Assembly: GCA_039908345.1 (NCBI GenBank)
Contig: JAMOBD010000063.1
Coordinates: forward strand, 1 to 32,995
DNA: 32,995 bases
Source of the DNA: Magnetospirillum sp. WYHS-4
Lineage (GTDB): Bacteria > Pseudomonadota > Alphaproteobacteria > Rhodospirillales > GLO-3
Direction: 5' to 3'
Within the stretch, counting starts at the first letter, position 1. Each line of letters starts with the position of its first letter. Shown here one piece after another: positions 25,128 through 32,995 of the stretch. Under the pieces are notes generated by a model. It was not told the DNA's origin and did no database searches. It saw only the letters and a list, made by a program, of their open reading frames with translations. The translations under genes were made by a program, and so were the position numbers.

Positions 25128-25661
25128 TTACTTCTTCTTGCCTTCCTTGCGGAGGATCGTCTCGTCGTCATACTTGATGCCCTTGCCCTTGTAGGGCTCG
25201 GGACCGCGGTAGGAGCGGATTTCCGCCGCCGCCTGTCCCACCTTCTGCTTGTCGGCACCCTTGATGACGATATGGGTCTGGTCCGGGCAGACGATGGTCA
25301 GGCCGGCCGGAACCGGATAGCGTACCTCGTGGCTGTAGCCGAGTTGCAGCACCAGGTCCTTGCCCTGCATCGCGGCGCGGTAGCCAACGCCGTTGATGTC
25401 CAGGTTGCGGGTGAAGCCGTCGTTGACGCCCTTGACCATATTCCCGATCACGGCGCGCGCAGTTCCCCACATCTTGCGGGAACGCAACGAGTCGGTGCGC
25501 GGCTTGACGATCACCTCGCCGCTGCCGCTGGTGATTTCGACGTCGTCGTTGAAGGCGTGGGCGAGTTCGCCCTGCTTGCCCTTCACGGCGACTGTGTTGC
25601 CCCTGACCTCGACGGTCACGCCGCCGGGGATCTTCACGGGGTGCTTGCCGATGCGCGACAT
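25128..25661 (-). CDS. rplF: 50S ribosomal protein L6
   Basis: The 177-residue protein begins MSRIGKHPVKIPGGVTVEV and carries GNMVKGVNDGFTRNLDINGVGYRA (in parts) and the C-terminal signature RGPEPYKGKGIKYDDE. It lies near the factor-binding site of the large subunit. It follows rpsH after 35 bases. Confidence 0.98.
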   Translation of the reverse strand: MSRIGKHPVKIPGGVTVEVRGNTVAVKGKQGELAHAFNDDVEITSGSGEVIVKPRTDSLRSRKMWGTARAVIGNMVKGVNDGFTRNLDINGVGYRAAMQGKDLVLQLGYSHEVRYPVPAGLTIVCPDQTHIVIKGADKQKVGQAAAEIRSYRGPEPYKGKGIKYDDETILRKEGKKK

Positions 25662-25696
25662 GGTTCCTGCCCTATCCTTTCACCCACCGCACCCGG

Positions 25697-26095
25697 TCAA
25701 AAGACCTGGCACAGCACTTCGCCGCCCACGTTCTGCTCGCGCGCCTCGGCATCCGAGAGCACGCCCCGCGGCGTGGACAGGATGGAAATACCCAGCCCGT
25801 TGTAGACCCGCGGCAGGTCCTTGATCTTGGAGTAGACCCGGCGACCCGGCGTCGAGACGCGGGTGATCCGCTGGATCACCGGGGCGCCTTCCTGGTACTT
25901 GAGTTCGATGGTGAACTCCCGCACCCCGTCGCGCACCTGATGTTCGGAGTAGCCGCGGATATAACCCTCCCGCTGCAGCACGTCCAGCACCGAAGCGCGC
26001 AGCCTCGAGGCCGGAGCCTCTATGGTCGGCTTGCGTGCCTGCTGTCCGTTGCGGATGCGGGTGAGCATATCGCCCAAGGGATCGGTCATCGACAT
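25697..26095 (-). CDS. rpsH: 30S ribosomal protein S8
   Basis: The 132-residue protein starts [20 protein letters not shown] and ends with the S8 signature [22 protein letters not shown] (in parts). It is a primary 16S rRNA binder and, in enterics, the translational repressor of the spc operon. A second ATG lies two codons on. I did not find a convincing S8-binding mimic at the rplE start. Confidence 0.98.
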   Translation of the reverse strand: MSMTDPLGDMLTRIRNGQQARKPTIEAPASRLRASVLDVLQREGYIRGYSEHQVRDGVREFTIELKYQEGAPVIQRITRVSTPGRRVYSKIKDLPRVYNGLGISILSTPRGVLSDAEAREQNVGGEVLCQVF

Positions 26096-26114
26096 CTGTA
26101 GTGCTCCCTTGTTC

Positions 26115-26420
26115 CTACCAGCTGGCCTTGACCATGCCCGGGATCTGGCCCATCGAGGCCAGGTCGCGCACGGCGATACGGGACAGCTTCAGCTTGCGGT
26201 AGTTGCCGCGGGATCGTCCCGACAGCTCGCACCGCAGTCGCACCCGCCCCGGCGCCGAATTGCGCGGCAGCTCGGCAAGCTTGAGCCGCGCCGCGAACCG
26301 GTCTTCCGGCGACAAATTGGTGTCCTTGGCCAAGGCCTTCAGCTTCGCCCGCTTCGCAGCGAACTTCTTGACCAAGCGTTCCCGCTTCTTGTTCCGCTCG
26401 ATGGCGCTCGTCTTAGCCAT
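26115..26420 (-). CDS. rpsN: 30S ribosomal protein S14, zinc-free type
   Basis: The 101-residue protein has the long non-zinc form (no CxxC pairs) with [39 protein letters not shown] and [20 protein letters not shown]. It is part of the 30S head. It sits between rplE and rpsH, the standard place. Confidence 0.97.
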   Translation of the reverse strand: MAKTSAIERNKKRERLVKKFAAKRAKLKALAKDTNLSPEDRFAARLKLAELPRNSAPGRVRLRCELSGRSRGNYRKLKLSRIAVRDLASMGQIPGMVKASW

Positions 26421-26447
26421 TCGATCCGTCTCCGTCCCACAAAGCCG

Positions 26448-26987
26448 TTAGTTGGCGAACGGCATGTTGAAAGCCTTCAGCAACGCCTTCGCCTCGGCGT
26501 CGGTCTTGGCCGTCGTGCAGATGATGATGTCCATACCCCGGATTTCATCGACCTTGTCGTAGTCGATTTCCGGGAAGACGATCTGCTCCTTCAGTCCCAT
26601 GGCGTAGTTGCCACGGCCATCGAAGCTCTTGCCGTTGACGCCGCGGAAGTCGCGGACGCGCGGCAGAGCGATATTCACCAGCCGATCCAGGAATTCGTAC
26701 ATCCGTTCACGGCGTAGCGTCACCTTGCAACCCAGCATCATCCCTTCACGCACCTTGTAGGTGGCGATGGACTTGCGGGCCTTGGTGATCACCGGCTTCT
26801 GGCCGGCGATCAGGGCAAGTTCCTCGGCGGCGGTCTGGACCTTCTTGCGGTCCGCGACGGCTTCGCCGACGCCCATGTTGATCACGATCTTGTCCAGCTT
26901 CGGCACCTCCATGGGGTTCTGGTAGCCGAACTCCTTCTGAAGGGTCTCGCGGACTTGCGTTTCGTATACCTCGCGCAGGCGTGCCAT
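26448..26987 (-). CDS. rplE: 50S ribosomal protein L5
   Basis: The 179-residue protein begins [20 protein letters not shown] and carries [37 protein letters not shown] and the ending [20 protein letters not shown]. It binds 5S rRNA and the P-site tRNA. I chose the ATG at 26987, which has GAGAGG nine bases upstream; an ATG three codons earlier sits directly against that site and is too close. Confidence 0.97.
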   Translation of the reverse strand: MARLREVYETQVRETLQKEFGYQNPMEVPKLDKIVINMGVGEAVADRKKVQTAAEELALIAGQKPVITKARKSIATYKVREGMMLGCKVTLRRERMYEFLDRLVNIALPRVRDFRGVNGKSFDGRGNYAMGLKEQIVFPEIDYDKVDEIRGMDIIICTTAKTDAEAKALLKAFNMPFAN

Positions 26988-27000
26988 GGCGCGCATCCTC

Positions 27001-27324
27001 TCAGCTATCGATGACTTCGCCAGAGCGGCGCGCCACGCGCACCTTGCGCCCGTCTTCCAGCGTCTTGTAGCCGACGCGGGTAGGCTTGCCGCTCTTGGGG
27101 TCGATGAGGGCCAAGTTGGAGACGTGGATCGTCCCCTCCTTTTCCACGATGCCGCCGGCCTGGGCCTGCGTCGGGCGGGTATGGCGCTTGACCATATTCA
27201 CGCCCTGTACGATGGCACGGTTGTCCTGGGGCATGACCTTCAGCACTTCACCGGTCTTGCCCTTGCTCCGGCCTGCGAGGACGACGACACGGTCGCCCTT
27301 CTTGATTTTCACCTTCGTCGCCAT
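27001..27324 (-). CDS. rplX: 50S ribosomal protein L24
   Basis: The 107-residue protein begins [20 protein letters not shown], followed by [10 protein letters not shown] (the KOW motif), [14 protein letters not shown] and [19 protein letters not shown]. It starts large-subunit assembly. Two adjacent ATGs (27327 and 27324) overlap the rplN stop; the second is favoured by spacing from GAGG and by family starts. Confidence 0.96.
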   Translation of the reverse strand: MATKVKIKKGDRVVVLAGRSKGKTGEVLKVMPQDNRAIVQGVNMVKRHTRPTQAQAGGIVEKEGTIHVSNLALIDPKSGKPTRVGYKTLEDGRKVRVARRSGEVIDS

Positions 27325-27692
27325 CATAGCACCTCGGGCGCCAGGGAAATGATCTTCATGTACTTGCGGGCACGCAGTTCGCGCGTCACCGGTCCGAAGA
27401 TACGAGTACCGATGGGCTCGCCCTGCTTGTTGATCAGCACCGCCGCATTGCGGTCGAAGCGGATCGCCGTGCCGTCGTTGCGGCGGATGTCCTTGGTGGT
27501 ACGCACCACGACGGCACGCAACACCTCGCCCTTCTTGACGCGGCCACGGGGGATGGCGTCCTTGACCGAGACGACGATGATGTCGCCGACGGTCGCGTAC
27601 TTGCGCTTCGAGCCCCCGAGCACCTTGATGCATTGCACGCGCTTGGCGCCGGAGTTGTCCGCGACATCCAAGTTGGTTTCGACCTGGATCAT
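27324..27692 (-). CDS. rplN: 50S ribosomal protein L14
   Basis: The 122-residue protein begins [20 protein letters not shown] and has [20 protein letters not shown], the [18 protein letters not shown] loop and the end [16 protein letters not shown]. It contacts 16S rRNA across the subunit interface. It is the first gene of the classical spc group, 33 bases after rpsQ, with no separate promoter seen, so it is probably co-transcribed with the S10 group. Confidence 0.98.
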   Translation of the reverse strand: MIQVETNLDVADNSGAKRVQCIKVLGGSKRKYATVGDIIVVSVKDAIPRGRVKKGEVLRAVVVRTTKDIRRNDGTAIRFDRNAAVLINKQGEPIGTRIFGPVTRELRARKYMKIISLAPEVL

Positions 27693-27725
27693 GGTCTTGT
27701 TCCTTCCAGTCCTTCTGGTCCCGAC

Positions 27726-27962
27726 TTAAACTTCGTCGGAGACCACCTCCCAGGTTTTGCGCTTGGAGATGGGTCGGCACTCGCGGATCTTCACCACGTC
27801 CCCCACCTTGCAGGCGTTGGCCTCGTCGTGGGCCGCATACTTCTTGGTCTGCTTGATGAACTTCTTGTAGACCGGATGCATGACTCGACGTTCGACCATG
27901 ACGGTCACGGTCTTGTCCATCTTGTCGCTGGTCACGACGCCCTGCAGCACTCGCCTCGGCAT
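27726..27962 (-). CDS. rpsQ: 30S ribosomal protein S17
   Basis: The 78-residue protein has [43 protein letters not shown] (in parts) and [20 protein letters not shown], the S17 signatures. It binds the lower body of 16S rRNA. It is 20 bases after rpmC. Confidence 0.97.
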   Translation of the reverse strand: MPRRVLQGVVTSDKMDKTVTVMVERRVMHPVYKKFIKQTKKYAAHDEANACKVGDVVKIRECRPISKRKTWEVVSDEV

Positions 27963-27982
27963 GGCTCTCTCTTCCTTTTTCC

Positions 27983-28183
27983 TCAGGCCTTCGCCGCAAC
28001 GCGGCGCTGGCCCAGAACCGTCTTGATGCGGGCGATGTCGCGCCGCACTTGGCGCACCCGGGCCGTGTTCTCCAACTGCCCGGAGGCACGCTGGAAGCGA
28101 AGATTGAAAGCTTCCTTCCGCAGATTGCGGATCGAATCCTTCAGCTCGTCGTCGGTCTTGGTCCGCAGATCGGTGACCTTCAT
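27983..28183 (-). CDS. rpmC: 50S ribosomal protein L29
   Basis: The 66-residue protein begins [20 protein letters not shown] and has [20 protein letters not shown] and [14 protein letters not shown]. It lies at the tunnel exit and helps dock trigger factor and SRP. The start at 28183 has GAGGAG seven bases upstream; an in-frame ATG five codons earlier overlaps rplP and lacks such a site. Confidence 0.97.
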   Translation of the reverse strand: MKVTDLRTKTDDELKDSIRNLRKEAFNLRFQRASGQLENTARVRQVRRDIARIKTVLGQRRVAAKA

Positions 28184-28187
28184 CGCC

Positions 28188-28607
28188 TTACTCCTCATCG
28201 CCCAGGCGGGTGACGAACCGGGTTTGCACCGGCAGCTTCGCCGCGGCCAACGCGAAAGCCTCCTTGGCCACCTCGCGCGGCACGCCGTCCACCTCGAACA
28301 TGATCCGGCCCGGCTTGACGCGACACACCCAGTATTCGGGAGCGCCCTTGCCGGAACCCATGCGGACTTCCGCCGGCTTCGTAGAGACCGGCACGTCCGG
28401 GAAGATGCGGATCCACACGCGGCCGGCTCGCTTCATGCAGCGGGTCAGCGCACGGCGGGCCGCCTCGATCTGGCGCGACGTGATGCGTTCCGGCGTGGTG
28501 GCCTTCAGGCCATAGGCACCGAAATTCAACACCGTCCCGCCCTTGGCGGCACCCTTGATGCGGCCTTTGTGGGCCTTGCGGTACTTTGTCCTCTTAGGGC
28601 TCAGCAT
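28188..28607 (-). CDS. rplP: 50S ribosomal protein L16
   Basis: The 139-residue protein begins [19 protein letters not shown] and has [40 protein letters not shown] and the [18 protein letters not shown] loop. It lines the A-site tRNA path. It is four bases before rpmC. Confidence 0.98.
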   Translation of the reverse strand: MLSPKRTKYRKAHKGRIKGAAKGGTVLNFGAYGLKATTPERITSRQIEAARRALTRCMKRAGRVWIRIFPDVPVSTKPAEVRMGSGKGAPEYWVCRVKPGRIMFEVDGVPREVAKEAFALAAAKLPVQTRFVTRLGDEE

Positions 28608-28638
28608 CGCTCTTGTCCTCGATTCCTAAAGGCCGGCG

Positions 28639-29316
28639 TCAGCGTTGCGGCTGCTGGTCGAAGGCCTGCTTATCCATGGCCATGGGATCGTGCGCCATGA
28701 CCTCGCCCTTGAAGATCCACACCTTGACGCCGCAGGCGCCGTAGGTGGTGAAGGCGGTGGACTCGCCGTAGTCGATATGGGCCCTCAGGGTATGCAGGGG
28801 CACGCGGCCCTCGCGGTACCACAACACGCGGGCGATTTCCGCACCACCCAACCGACCCGAGCAGTTCACCCGGATGCCCTGCGCGCCCAGACGCAGGGCC
28901 GACTGCACGGCGCGCTTCATGGCGCGGCGCACGGACACCCGGCGTTCCATCTGCTGGGCGATGCTCTCGGCCACCAGCTGGGCCTCGATCTCGGGCTTGC
29001 GGATCTCGACGATGTTCAGGTGCACTTCCGAACCGGTCATCTTGGTCAGGTCGGAGCGCAGCTTCTCGATGTCCGCGCCCTTCTTGCCGATGACCACGCC
29101 CGGACGGGCCGTATAGACCGTTACCCGCGCCTTCTTGGCGGGACGCTCGATCACCACCCGCGACACGCCGGCTTGGGCCAACTTCTCCTTGAGGAACTGG
29201 CGGATGCGAAGATCCTCGTGCAGGAGGCGCGCATAGTCCGAGTCGGAGAACCAGCGCGAGTCCCAAGTGCGGTTGATGCCGAGCCGAAGCCCGACCGGAT
29301 TGACTTTTTGTCCCAT
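28639..29316 (-). CDS. rpsC: 30S ribosomal protein S3
   Basis: The 225-residue protein begins [20 protein letters not shown], with the KH RNA-binding motif [14 protein letters not shown] and the [15 protein letters not shown] signature. It lines the mRNA entry channel and has helicase activity there. Its ATG overlaps the rplV stop by one base (TAATG). Confidence 0.98.
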   Translation of the reverse strand: MGQKVNPVGLRLGINRTWDSRWFSDSDYARLLHEDLRIRQFLKEKLAQAGVSRVVIERPAKKARVTVYTARPGVVIGKKGADIEKLRSDLTKMTGSEVHLNIVEIRKPEIEAQLVAESIAQQMERRVSVRRAMKRAVQSALRLGAQGIRVNCSGRLGGAEIARVLWYREGRVPLHTLRAHIDYGESTAFTTYGACGVKVWIFKGEVMAHDPMAMDKQAFDQQPQR

Positions 29317-29696
29317 TACACCGTCTCCTCGCGCTCACGCACTACCACCCGCAGGTTGCTCAGGAACTTCTCGATCCTGCCGACCCGTCCGCGGGCACGG
29401 GCGTGCCAGCGCTTCATCACCACGGCCTTACCCACCGTCGCCTCGGCGACATAGAGCTTGTCGACGTCCAGCTGGTGGTTGTTTTCGGCGTTGGCAATCG
29501 CCGACTGCAGCACCTTCTTGACGTCATGGGCGATACGCCGCTTGGAAAAGGTCAGCTCGGCCAGGGCCTGGCCGGCCTTCAGGCCGCGGATGCTCTGCGC
29601 CACCAGGTTCAGCTTGCGCGGGCTGATGCGGATGTAGGCGGCGCTGGCGATGGCCGCGTTATCCGGGAGCCGGCGCGGGGTTGCCTTCTTGCCCAT
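29316..29696 (-). CDS. rplV: 50S ribosomal protein L22
   Basis: The 126-residue protein contains [20 protein letters not shown], the [18 protein letters not shown] block and the [17 protein letters not shown] loop that reaches into the exit tunnel. It lies between rpsS and rpsC with three bases and one-base overlap respectively. Confidence 0.98.
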   Translation of the reverse strand: MGKKATPRRLPDNAAIASAAYIRISPRKLNLVAQSIRGLKAGQALAELTFSKRRIAHDVKKVLQSAIANAENNHQLDVDKLYVAEATVGKAVVMKRWHARARGRVGRIEKFLSNLRVVVREREETV

Positions 29697-29699
29697 GGT

Positions 29700-29978
29700 T
29701 TAAGACCTCTTCGCCTTCTTGTCGGCAGCATGGCCGTGGAACGTGCGGGTCGGCGAGAATTCGCCGAACTTGTGGCCGATCATCTCCTCGGTCACCAGCA
29801 CGGGAACGAACTTGTTGCCGTTGTGGACCCCGAAGGTGATGCCCACGAACTGCGGCAGGATGGTCGACCGCCGCGACCAGGTCTTGATGACCTCGTTGCG
29901 ACCAGACGACCGAGACGTCTCGGCCTTCTTCAGAAGGTAGCCGTCCACGAAGGGACCTTTCCAAACGGAACGCGCCAC
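29700..29978 (-). CDS. rpsS: 30S ribosomal protein S19
   Basis: The 92-residue protein has [40 protein letters not shown] and [20 protein letters not shown]. It is in the 30S head beside S13. The start codon is GTG at 29976-29978, with AAGGAG upstream. It follows rplB by 16 bases. Confidence 0.98.
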   Translation of the reverse strand: MARSVWKGPFVDGYLLKKAETSRSSGRNEVIKTWSRRSTILPQFVGITFGVHNGNKFVPVLVTEEMIGHKFGEFSPTRTFHGHAADKKAKRS

Positions 29979-29994
29979 GACCGCTCTCCTTCGC

Positions 29995-30825
29995 TTACTT
30001 GCCGCGGTGACGGCGGCGAATGATCTGGCCGTCCGTCCGCTTGTTGTTGCGGGTCTTCATGCCCTTGGTGCACTTGCCCCAGGGAGTGACCGGGTGCCGG
30101 CCACCCGAGGTGCGGCCTTCGCCGCCGCCGTGCGGGTGATCGATGGGGTTCATGGACACGCCGCGAACCGTCGGGCGAACGCCCATCCAGCGCTTGCGGC
30201 CAGCCTTCCCCAAGTTGATGTTCTGCTGGTCCGGATTGGACACCGCGCCCACCGTGGCCATGCATTCGGCCCGCACGACCCGGAGTTCGCCGGACGCCAG
30301 CCGGAGCTGCGCCAGTCCCTGGTCCTTGCCGACCAGCTGCACGTAGGTACCGGCGGACCGGGCGATCTGACCGCCCTTGCCCGGCTTCATCTCCACATTG
30401 TGGACTACCGTGCCGACCGGAATGTTCTGCAACTGCAGCGCATTGCCCGGCTTGATATCGACCGCCTCGCCCGAAACCACCGTGTCGCCGACGTTCAGAC
30501 GCTGCGGAGCCAGAATGTAAGCCAACTCGCCGTCCTGATACTTGATCAGGGCGATGAAGGCGGTGCGGTTGGGATCGTATTCCAGCCGCTCGACGATGCC
30601 CGGCACGTTGAACTTGCGACGCTTGAAGTCCACCACGCGGTAGCGCTTCTTGTGCCCGCCGCCCTGGTGGCGGACGGTAACGCGGCCGGTGTTGTTGCGA
30701 CCGCCGTGCTTGCGCAGGCCTTCGGTCAGCGACTTTACGGGGTCGCCCTTCCAAAGATCCGAACGGTCGACCAGCACCAAAGCGCGGCGGCTGGGAGTGG
30801 TGGGACGATATTGCTTCAGTGCCAT
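29995..30825 (-). CDS. rplB: 50S ribosomal protein L2
   Basis: The 276-residue protein begins [20 protein letters not shown], has [13 protein letters not shown] and ends in the universal [20 protein letters not shown] followed by an RRRHRGK tail, including the conserved His near the peptidyl transferase centre. It helps join the subunits. Ten bases separate it from rplW. Confidence 0.98.
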   Translation of the reverse strand: MALKQYRPTTPSRRALVLVDRSDLWKGDPVKSLTEGLRKHGGRNNTGRVTVRHQGGGHKKRYRVVDFKRRKFNVPGIVERLEYDPNRTAFIALIKYQDGELAYILAPQRLNVGDTVVSGEAVDIKPGNALQLQNIPVGTVVHNVEMKPGKGGQIARSAGTYVQLVGKDQGLAQLRLASGELRVVRAECMATVGAVSNPDQQNINLGKAGRKRWMGVRPTVRGVSMNPIDHPHGGGEGRTSGGRHPVTPWGKCTKGMKTRNNKRTDGQIIRRRHRGK

Positions 30826-30835
30826 GGCCTAGCCC

Positions 30836-31144
30836 TCAAATGCCAGTCGTGATGTCGATCGACTGGCCTTCGGCCAGGGTCACGACGGCTTTCTTGGTGT
30901 CGTTGCGTTTGCCGAGATGGCCCCGGAACCGCTTGGTCTTACCTTCGGTGCGGAGGGTGTTGACCGCCGTCACCTTGACTTTGAACAGCCCCTCGACCGC
31001 CGCTTTGATCTCCGGCTTGGTGGCATCCAAAGGAACGGCGAAGGTAACCTGGTTGTGCTCGGACAGCCTGGTCGCCTTCTCGGTGATGATGGGCTTGCGG
31101 ATGATCTCGTACATCCGGCCCAGGCTCATCTTGTTCTGGCTCAT
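30836..31144 (-). CDS. rplW: 50S ribosomal protein L23
   Basis: The 102-residue protein begins [20 protein letters not shown], followed by [17 protein letters not shown] and [20 protein letters not shown]. It is the main docking site for SRP and trigger factor. The start at 31144 overlaps the rplD TGA (ATGA); the frame stays open to 31324, but those codons belong to rplD in another frame. Confidence 0.97.
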   Translation of the reverse strand: MSQNKMSLGRMYEIIRKPIITEKATRLSEHNQVTFAVPLDATKPEIKAAVEGLFKVKVTAVNTLRTEGKTKRFRGHLGKRNDTKKAVVTLAEGQSIDITTGI

Positions 31145-31764
31145 TTCAGGCGCTCCACAAGCTTCTCCACCGCCGCCTTGGTCAGCACCAGGGTATCGCG
31201 GCGCAGGATGTCGTAAACGTTGGCGCCCTGGCTGGGCAGCGCGTCCAGCCCGACGATATTGGCGGCGGCCAGGCCGAAATTCGCGTCGACGGCGGCGCCA
31301 TCGATCAGCAGAACAGAATTCCAACCGAGGGCCTTGACCTTCTTCACCAAGTCCGAAGTCTTCGGCGCCGCCAGAACGGCACTCTCCAGGACCACCAGCT
31401 TACCCTCGGCCTGCTTGGCCGACAGAGCGGTGCGTAAGGCCAACCGCCGGACCTTCTTGGGCAGGTCGTGTTCATGGCTGCGCAGGACCGGGCCGAAGCA
31501 GGCGCCACCGCCACGATGGTGCGGAGCCTTCTTCTTCGTTCCCTGGCGGGCGCGGCCGGTGCCCTTCTGGTTGAACGGCTTGGCGTTGGAGCCGTTGACC
31601 TCGCTGCGCCCCATGACCTTATGGGTGCCGGCGCGGCGCTTGGCAAGTTGCCAATTGACCATGCGGGCCAGCAGGTCGGTGCGGACCGGAAGACCGAAGA
31701 TGGCCTCGTCCAGGTCGATATCGCCGACCTTCTTGTTTTCGAGATTGATGACGTCGCACTTCAT
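31141..31764 (-). CDS. rplD: 50S ribosomal protein L4
   Basis: The 207-residue protein has [34 protein letters not shown], and the tunnel loop [20 protein letters not shown]. In enterics L4 also represses the S10 operon by an effect on the mRNA leader; that leader would lie upstream of this window or near tuf. Six bases separate it from rplC. Confidence 0.98.
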   Translation of the reverse strand: MKCDVINLENKKVGDIDLDEAIFGLPVRTDLLARMVNWQLAKRRAGTHKVMGRSEVNGSNAKPFNQKGTGRARQGTKKKAPHHRGGGACFGPVLRSHEHDLPKKVRRLALRTALSAKQAEGKLVVLESAVLAAPKTSDLVKKVKALGWNSVLLIDGAAVDANFGLAAANIVGLDALPSQGANVYDILRRDTLVLTKAAVEKLVERLK

Positions 31765-31770
31765 GGCCGG

Positions 31771-32490
31771 TTATTCCTTGCTCGCTTCAGCCTCGGGAGC
31801 CACCGCGTCGGCGGCGGCGGCCTTCAGGCCGGCCGGGAACGGCACGCCCTCGGGAAGGGCCTTCTTGACCGCGTCGCGCACCTTGACATAGGAGCCTTCG
31901 TGGCCTGGCACGGCGCCTTCCAGGAACAGCAGACCGCGGTCGCCGTCGACGCCCACCACCTTGAGGTTCAGGGTAGTGACGCGGCGGTCGCCCATATGGC
32001 CCGCCATCTTCTTGCCCTTGAACACCTTGCCGGGGTCCTGGCGGTTGCCCGTGGAACCGTGGCTGCGGTGGCTGATGGAAACGCCGTGGGTGGCGCGCAG
32101 GCCGCCGAAGTTATAGCGCTTCATGACGCCGGCGAAGCCCTTGCCGATGCTGGTGCCCGTCACGTCGACGAACTGCCCGGCGATGAAATGCGCTGCCGAA
32201 AGCTCGGCGCCCACTTCGACCAGATTATCGGTCGACACGCGGAACTCGGCCAGCTTGCGGCGCGGCTCCACCTTCGCTTTGGCGAAGTGGCCACGCAACG
32301 CCTTTCCGACGCGCTTGGCCTTGGCGGCACCCCAGCCGAGCTGCAGGGCGGTGTAGCCGTCCTTGTCCTGGGTGCGCTGGGCGACGACCTGCAGGCCGTC
32401 CACCTTCAGCACGGTGACGGGCAGATGAGTACCATCTTCGGCGAAGATGCGGCTCATACCCAGCTTCTGAGCGATCAGACCAGTCCGCAT
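31771..32490 (-). CDS. rplC: 50S ribosomal protein L3
   Basis: The 239-residue protein begins [20 protein letters not shown] and has [37 protein letters not shown] and [20 protein letters not shown]. It is an early assembly protein near the peptidyl transferase centre. Start at 32490 is set by the family; the frame extends ten codons into rpsJ. The C-terminus has an Ala/Glu-rich tail ([13 protein letters not shown]). Confidence 0.98.
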   Translation of the reverse strand: MRTGLIAQKLGMSRIFAEDGTHLPVTVLKVDGLQVVAQRTQDKDGYTALQLGWGAAKAKRVGKALRGHFAKAKVEPRRKLAEFRVSTDNLVEVGAELSAAHFIAGQFVDVTGTSIGKGFAGVMKRYNFGGLRATHGVSISHRSHGSTGNRQDPGKVFKGKKMAGHMGDRRVTTLNLKVVGVDGDRGLLFLEGAVPGHEGSYVKVRDAVKKALPEGVPFPAGLKAAAADAVAPEAEASKE

Positions 32491-32500
32491 TGGGGCATCC

Positions 32501-32809
32501 TCAGAGCTTGATTTCCACATCCACGCCGGCCGCCAGATCGAGCTTCATCAGCGCGTCGACGGTCTGCGGGGTGGGATCGATGATATCCAGCACCCGCCGA
32601 TGGGTCCGGATTTCGAACTGTTCGCGCGACTTCTTGTCGATGTGCGGAGACCGCAGCACCGTGAAGCGCTCGATGCGCGTCGGCAGAGGAATCGGGCCGC
32701 GCACTTGGGCGCCCGTACGCCTGGCCGTGCCGACGATCTCGCGCGCGGACTGGTCCAGCACGCGGTGATCGAAGGCTTTCAGTCGGATGCGTATGTTCTG
32801 GTTTTCCAT
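32501..32809 (-). CDS. rpsJ: 30S ribosomal protein S10
   Basis: The 102-residue protein has [40 protein letters not shown] and [19 protein letters not shown]. It also serves in transcription antitermination as NusE. It is the first gene of the S10 group, 65 bases after tuf. Confidence 0.98.
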   Translation of the reverse strand: MENQNIRIRLKAFDHRVLDQSAREIVGTARRTGAQVRGPIPLPTRIERFTVLRSPHIDKKSREQFEIRTHRRVLDIIDPTPQTVDALMKLDLAAGVDVEIKL

Positions 32810-32836
32810 GCTTCAGCCCAATCACTTCCATTGGCT

Positions 32837-32862
32837 GGCCGGCGTCCGGATGGACACCGGCC
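32837..32862 (-). promoter_or_regulatory. Stem-loop between tuf and rpsJ
   Basis: Two 11-base arms (32837-32847 and 32852-32862) pair fully except for one G-U wobble, with a four-base loop. On the transcribed minus strand no U run follows, so it is more likely a processing or attenuation element than a full terminator. Confidence 0.5.
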
Positions 32863-32874
32863 GGTTACCCCTGG

Positions 32875-32995
32875 TTACTTGTCGATCTTGGCGACGACGC
32901 CGGCGCCGACGGTCCGGCCACCCTCGCGGATGGCGAAGCGCAGGCCTTCGTCCATGGCGATCGGAGCGATCAGCTCGACCTGCATGGTCACGTTG
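32875..32995 (-). CDS. tuf: Elongation factor Tu, C-terminal end (partial)
   Basis: The minus strand encodes [20 protein letters not shown] followed by [19 protein letters not shown] and a TAA at 32875-32877, the invariant end of EF-Tu domain 3. EF-Tu brings aminoacyl-tRNA to the ribosome as a GTP complex. The rest lies beyond the window. Placement before rpsJ is standard for alphaproteobacteria (str operon end). Confidence 0.97.
   Translation of the reverse strand, partial: NVTMQVELIAPIAMDEGLRFAIREGGRTVGAGVVAKIDK

Overview
The window looks like chromosomal DNA of a GC-rich alphaproteobacterium, most likely in the Rhodospirillales. The reasons are a merged S10-spc-alpha ribosomal superoperon without rpsD, a chorismate mutase-aminotransferase-prephenate dehydrogenase run, a metX-metW pair, ErpA, and abundant dense coding. 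This placement is inference from gene content and protein style; no database search was possible.

Region 1 (1-833): the 3' end of a CCA-adding/poly(A) polymerase-family gene, then a small membrane-protein ORF whose 3' end runs into the next module and looks truncated. Region 2 (802-3530, minus strand): a compact four-gene accessory module in the order ribbon-helix-helix regulator, C5-cytosine methyltransferase, Eco29kI-type GIY-YIG restriction endonuclease, Vsr mismatch nuclease. All four genes are coupled by 1-4 base overlaps or a short gap. Its promoter is followed by three CCGCGG sequences, two of them in an 18-bp perfect palindrome. CCGCGG is the site recognised by the Eco29kI family, so the regulatory region appears to be built from the system's own target. 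Region 3 (3526-3837) holds no intact gene, only a remnant resembling the C-terminal end of a thermonuclease (SNase) protein.

Region 4 (3850-7052): an RluA-type pseudouridine synthase, divergent from an unknown 145-aa gene and a zinc-ribbon/M48 membrane metalloprotease fusion. Region 5 (7053-9944, minus): aromatic amino-acid genes (chorismate mutase with a degenerate prephenate-dehydratase-like tail, PLP aminotransferase, prephenate dehydrogenase). Divergent from these are metX-metW for methionine. Region 6 (11840-18672, minus): a membrane histidine kinase, secA, erpA, and a translationally coupled hemerythrin plus PAS/degenerate-GGDEF/EAL gene. The SecA is notable: the block that normally carries motif Ia of the motor (TVNDYLA..RD) is missing without any frame change.

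Region 7 (18719-32995, minus): tuf (3' end), S10 operon, spc operon with secY and adk, then rpsM-rpsK-rpoA-rplQ, ending in a clear rho-independent terminator. A near-consensus internal promoter lies between adk and rpsM, rpsM begins with TTG, rpoA and rpsS begin with GTG, and three stem-loops (two with UUCG tetraloops) sit between rpsK and rpoA where many other bacteria carry rpsD.
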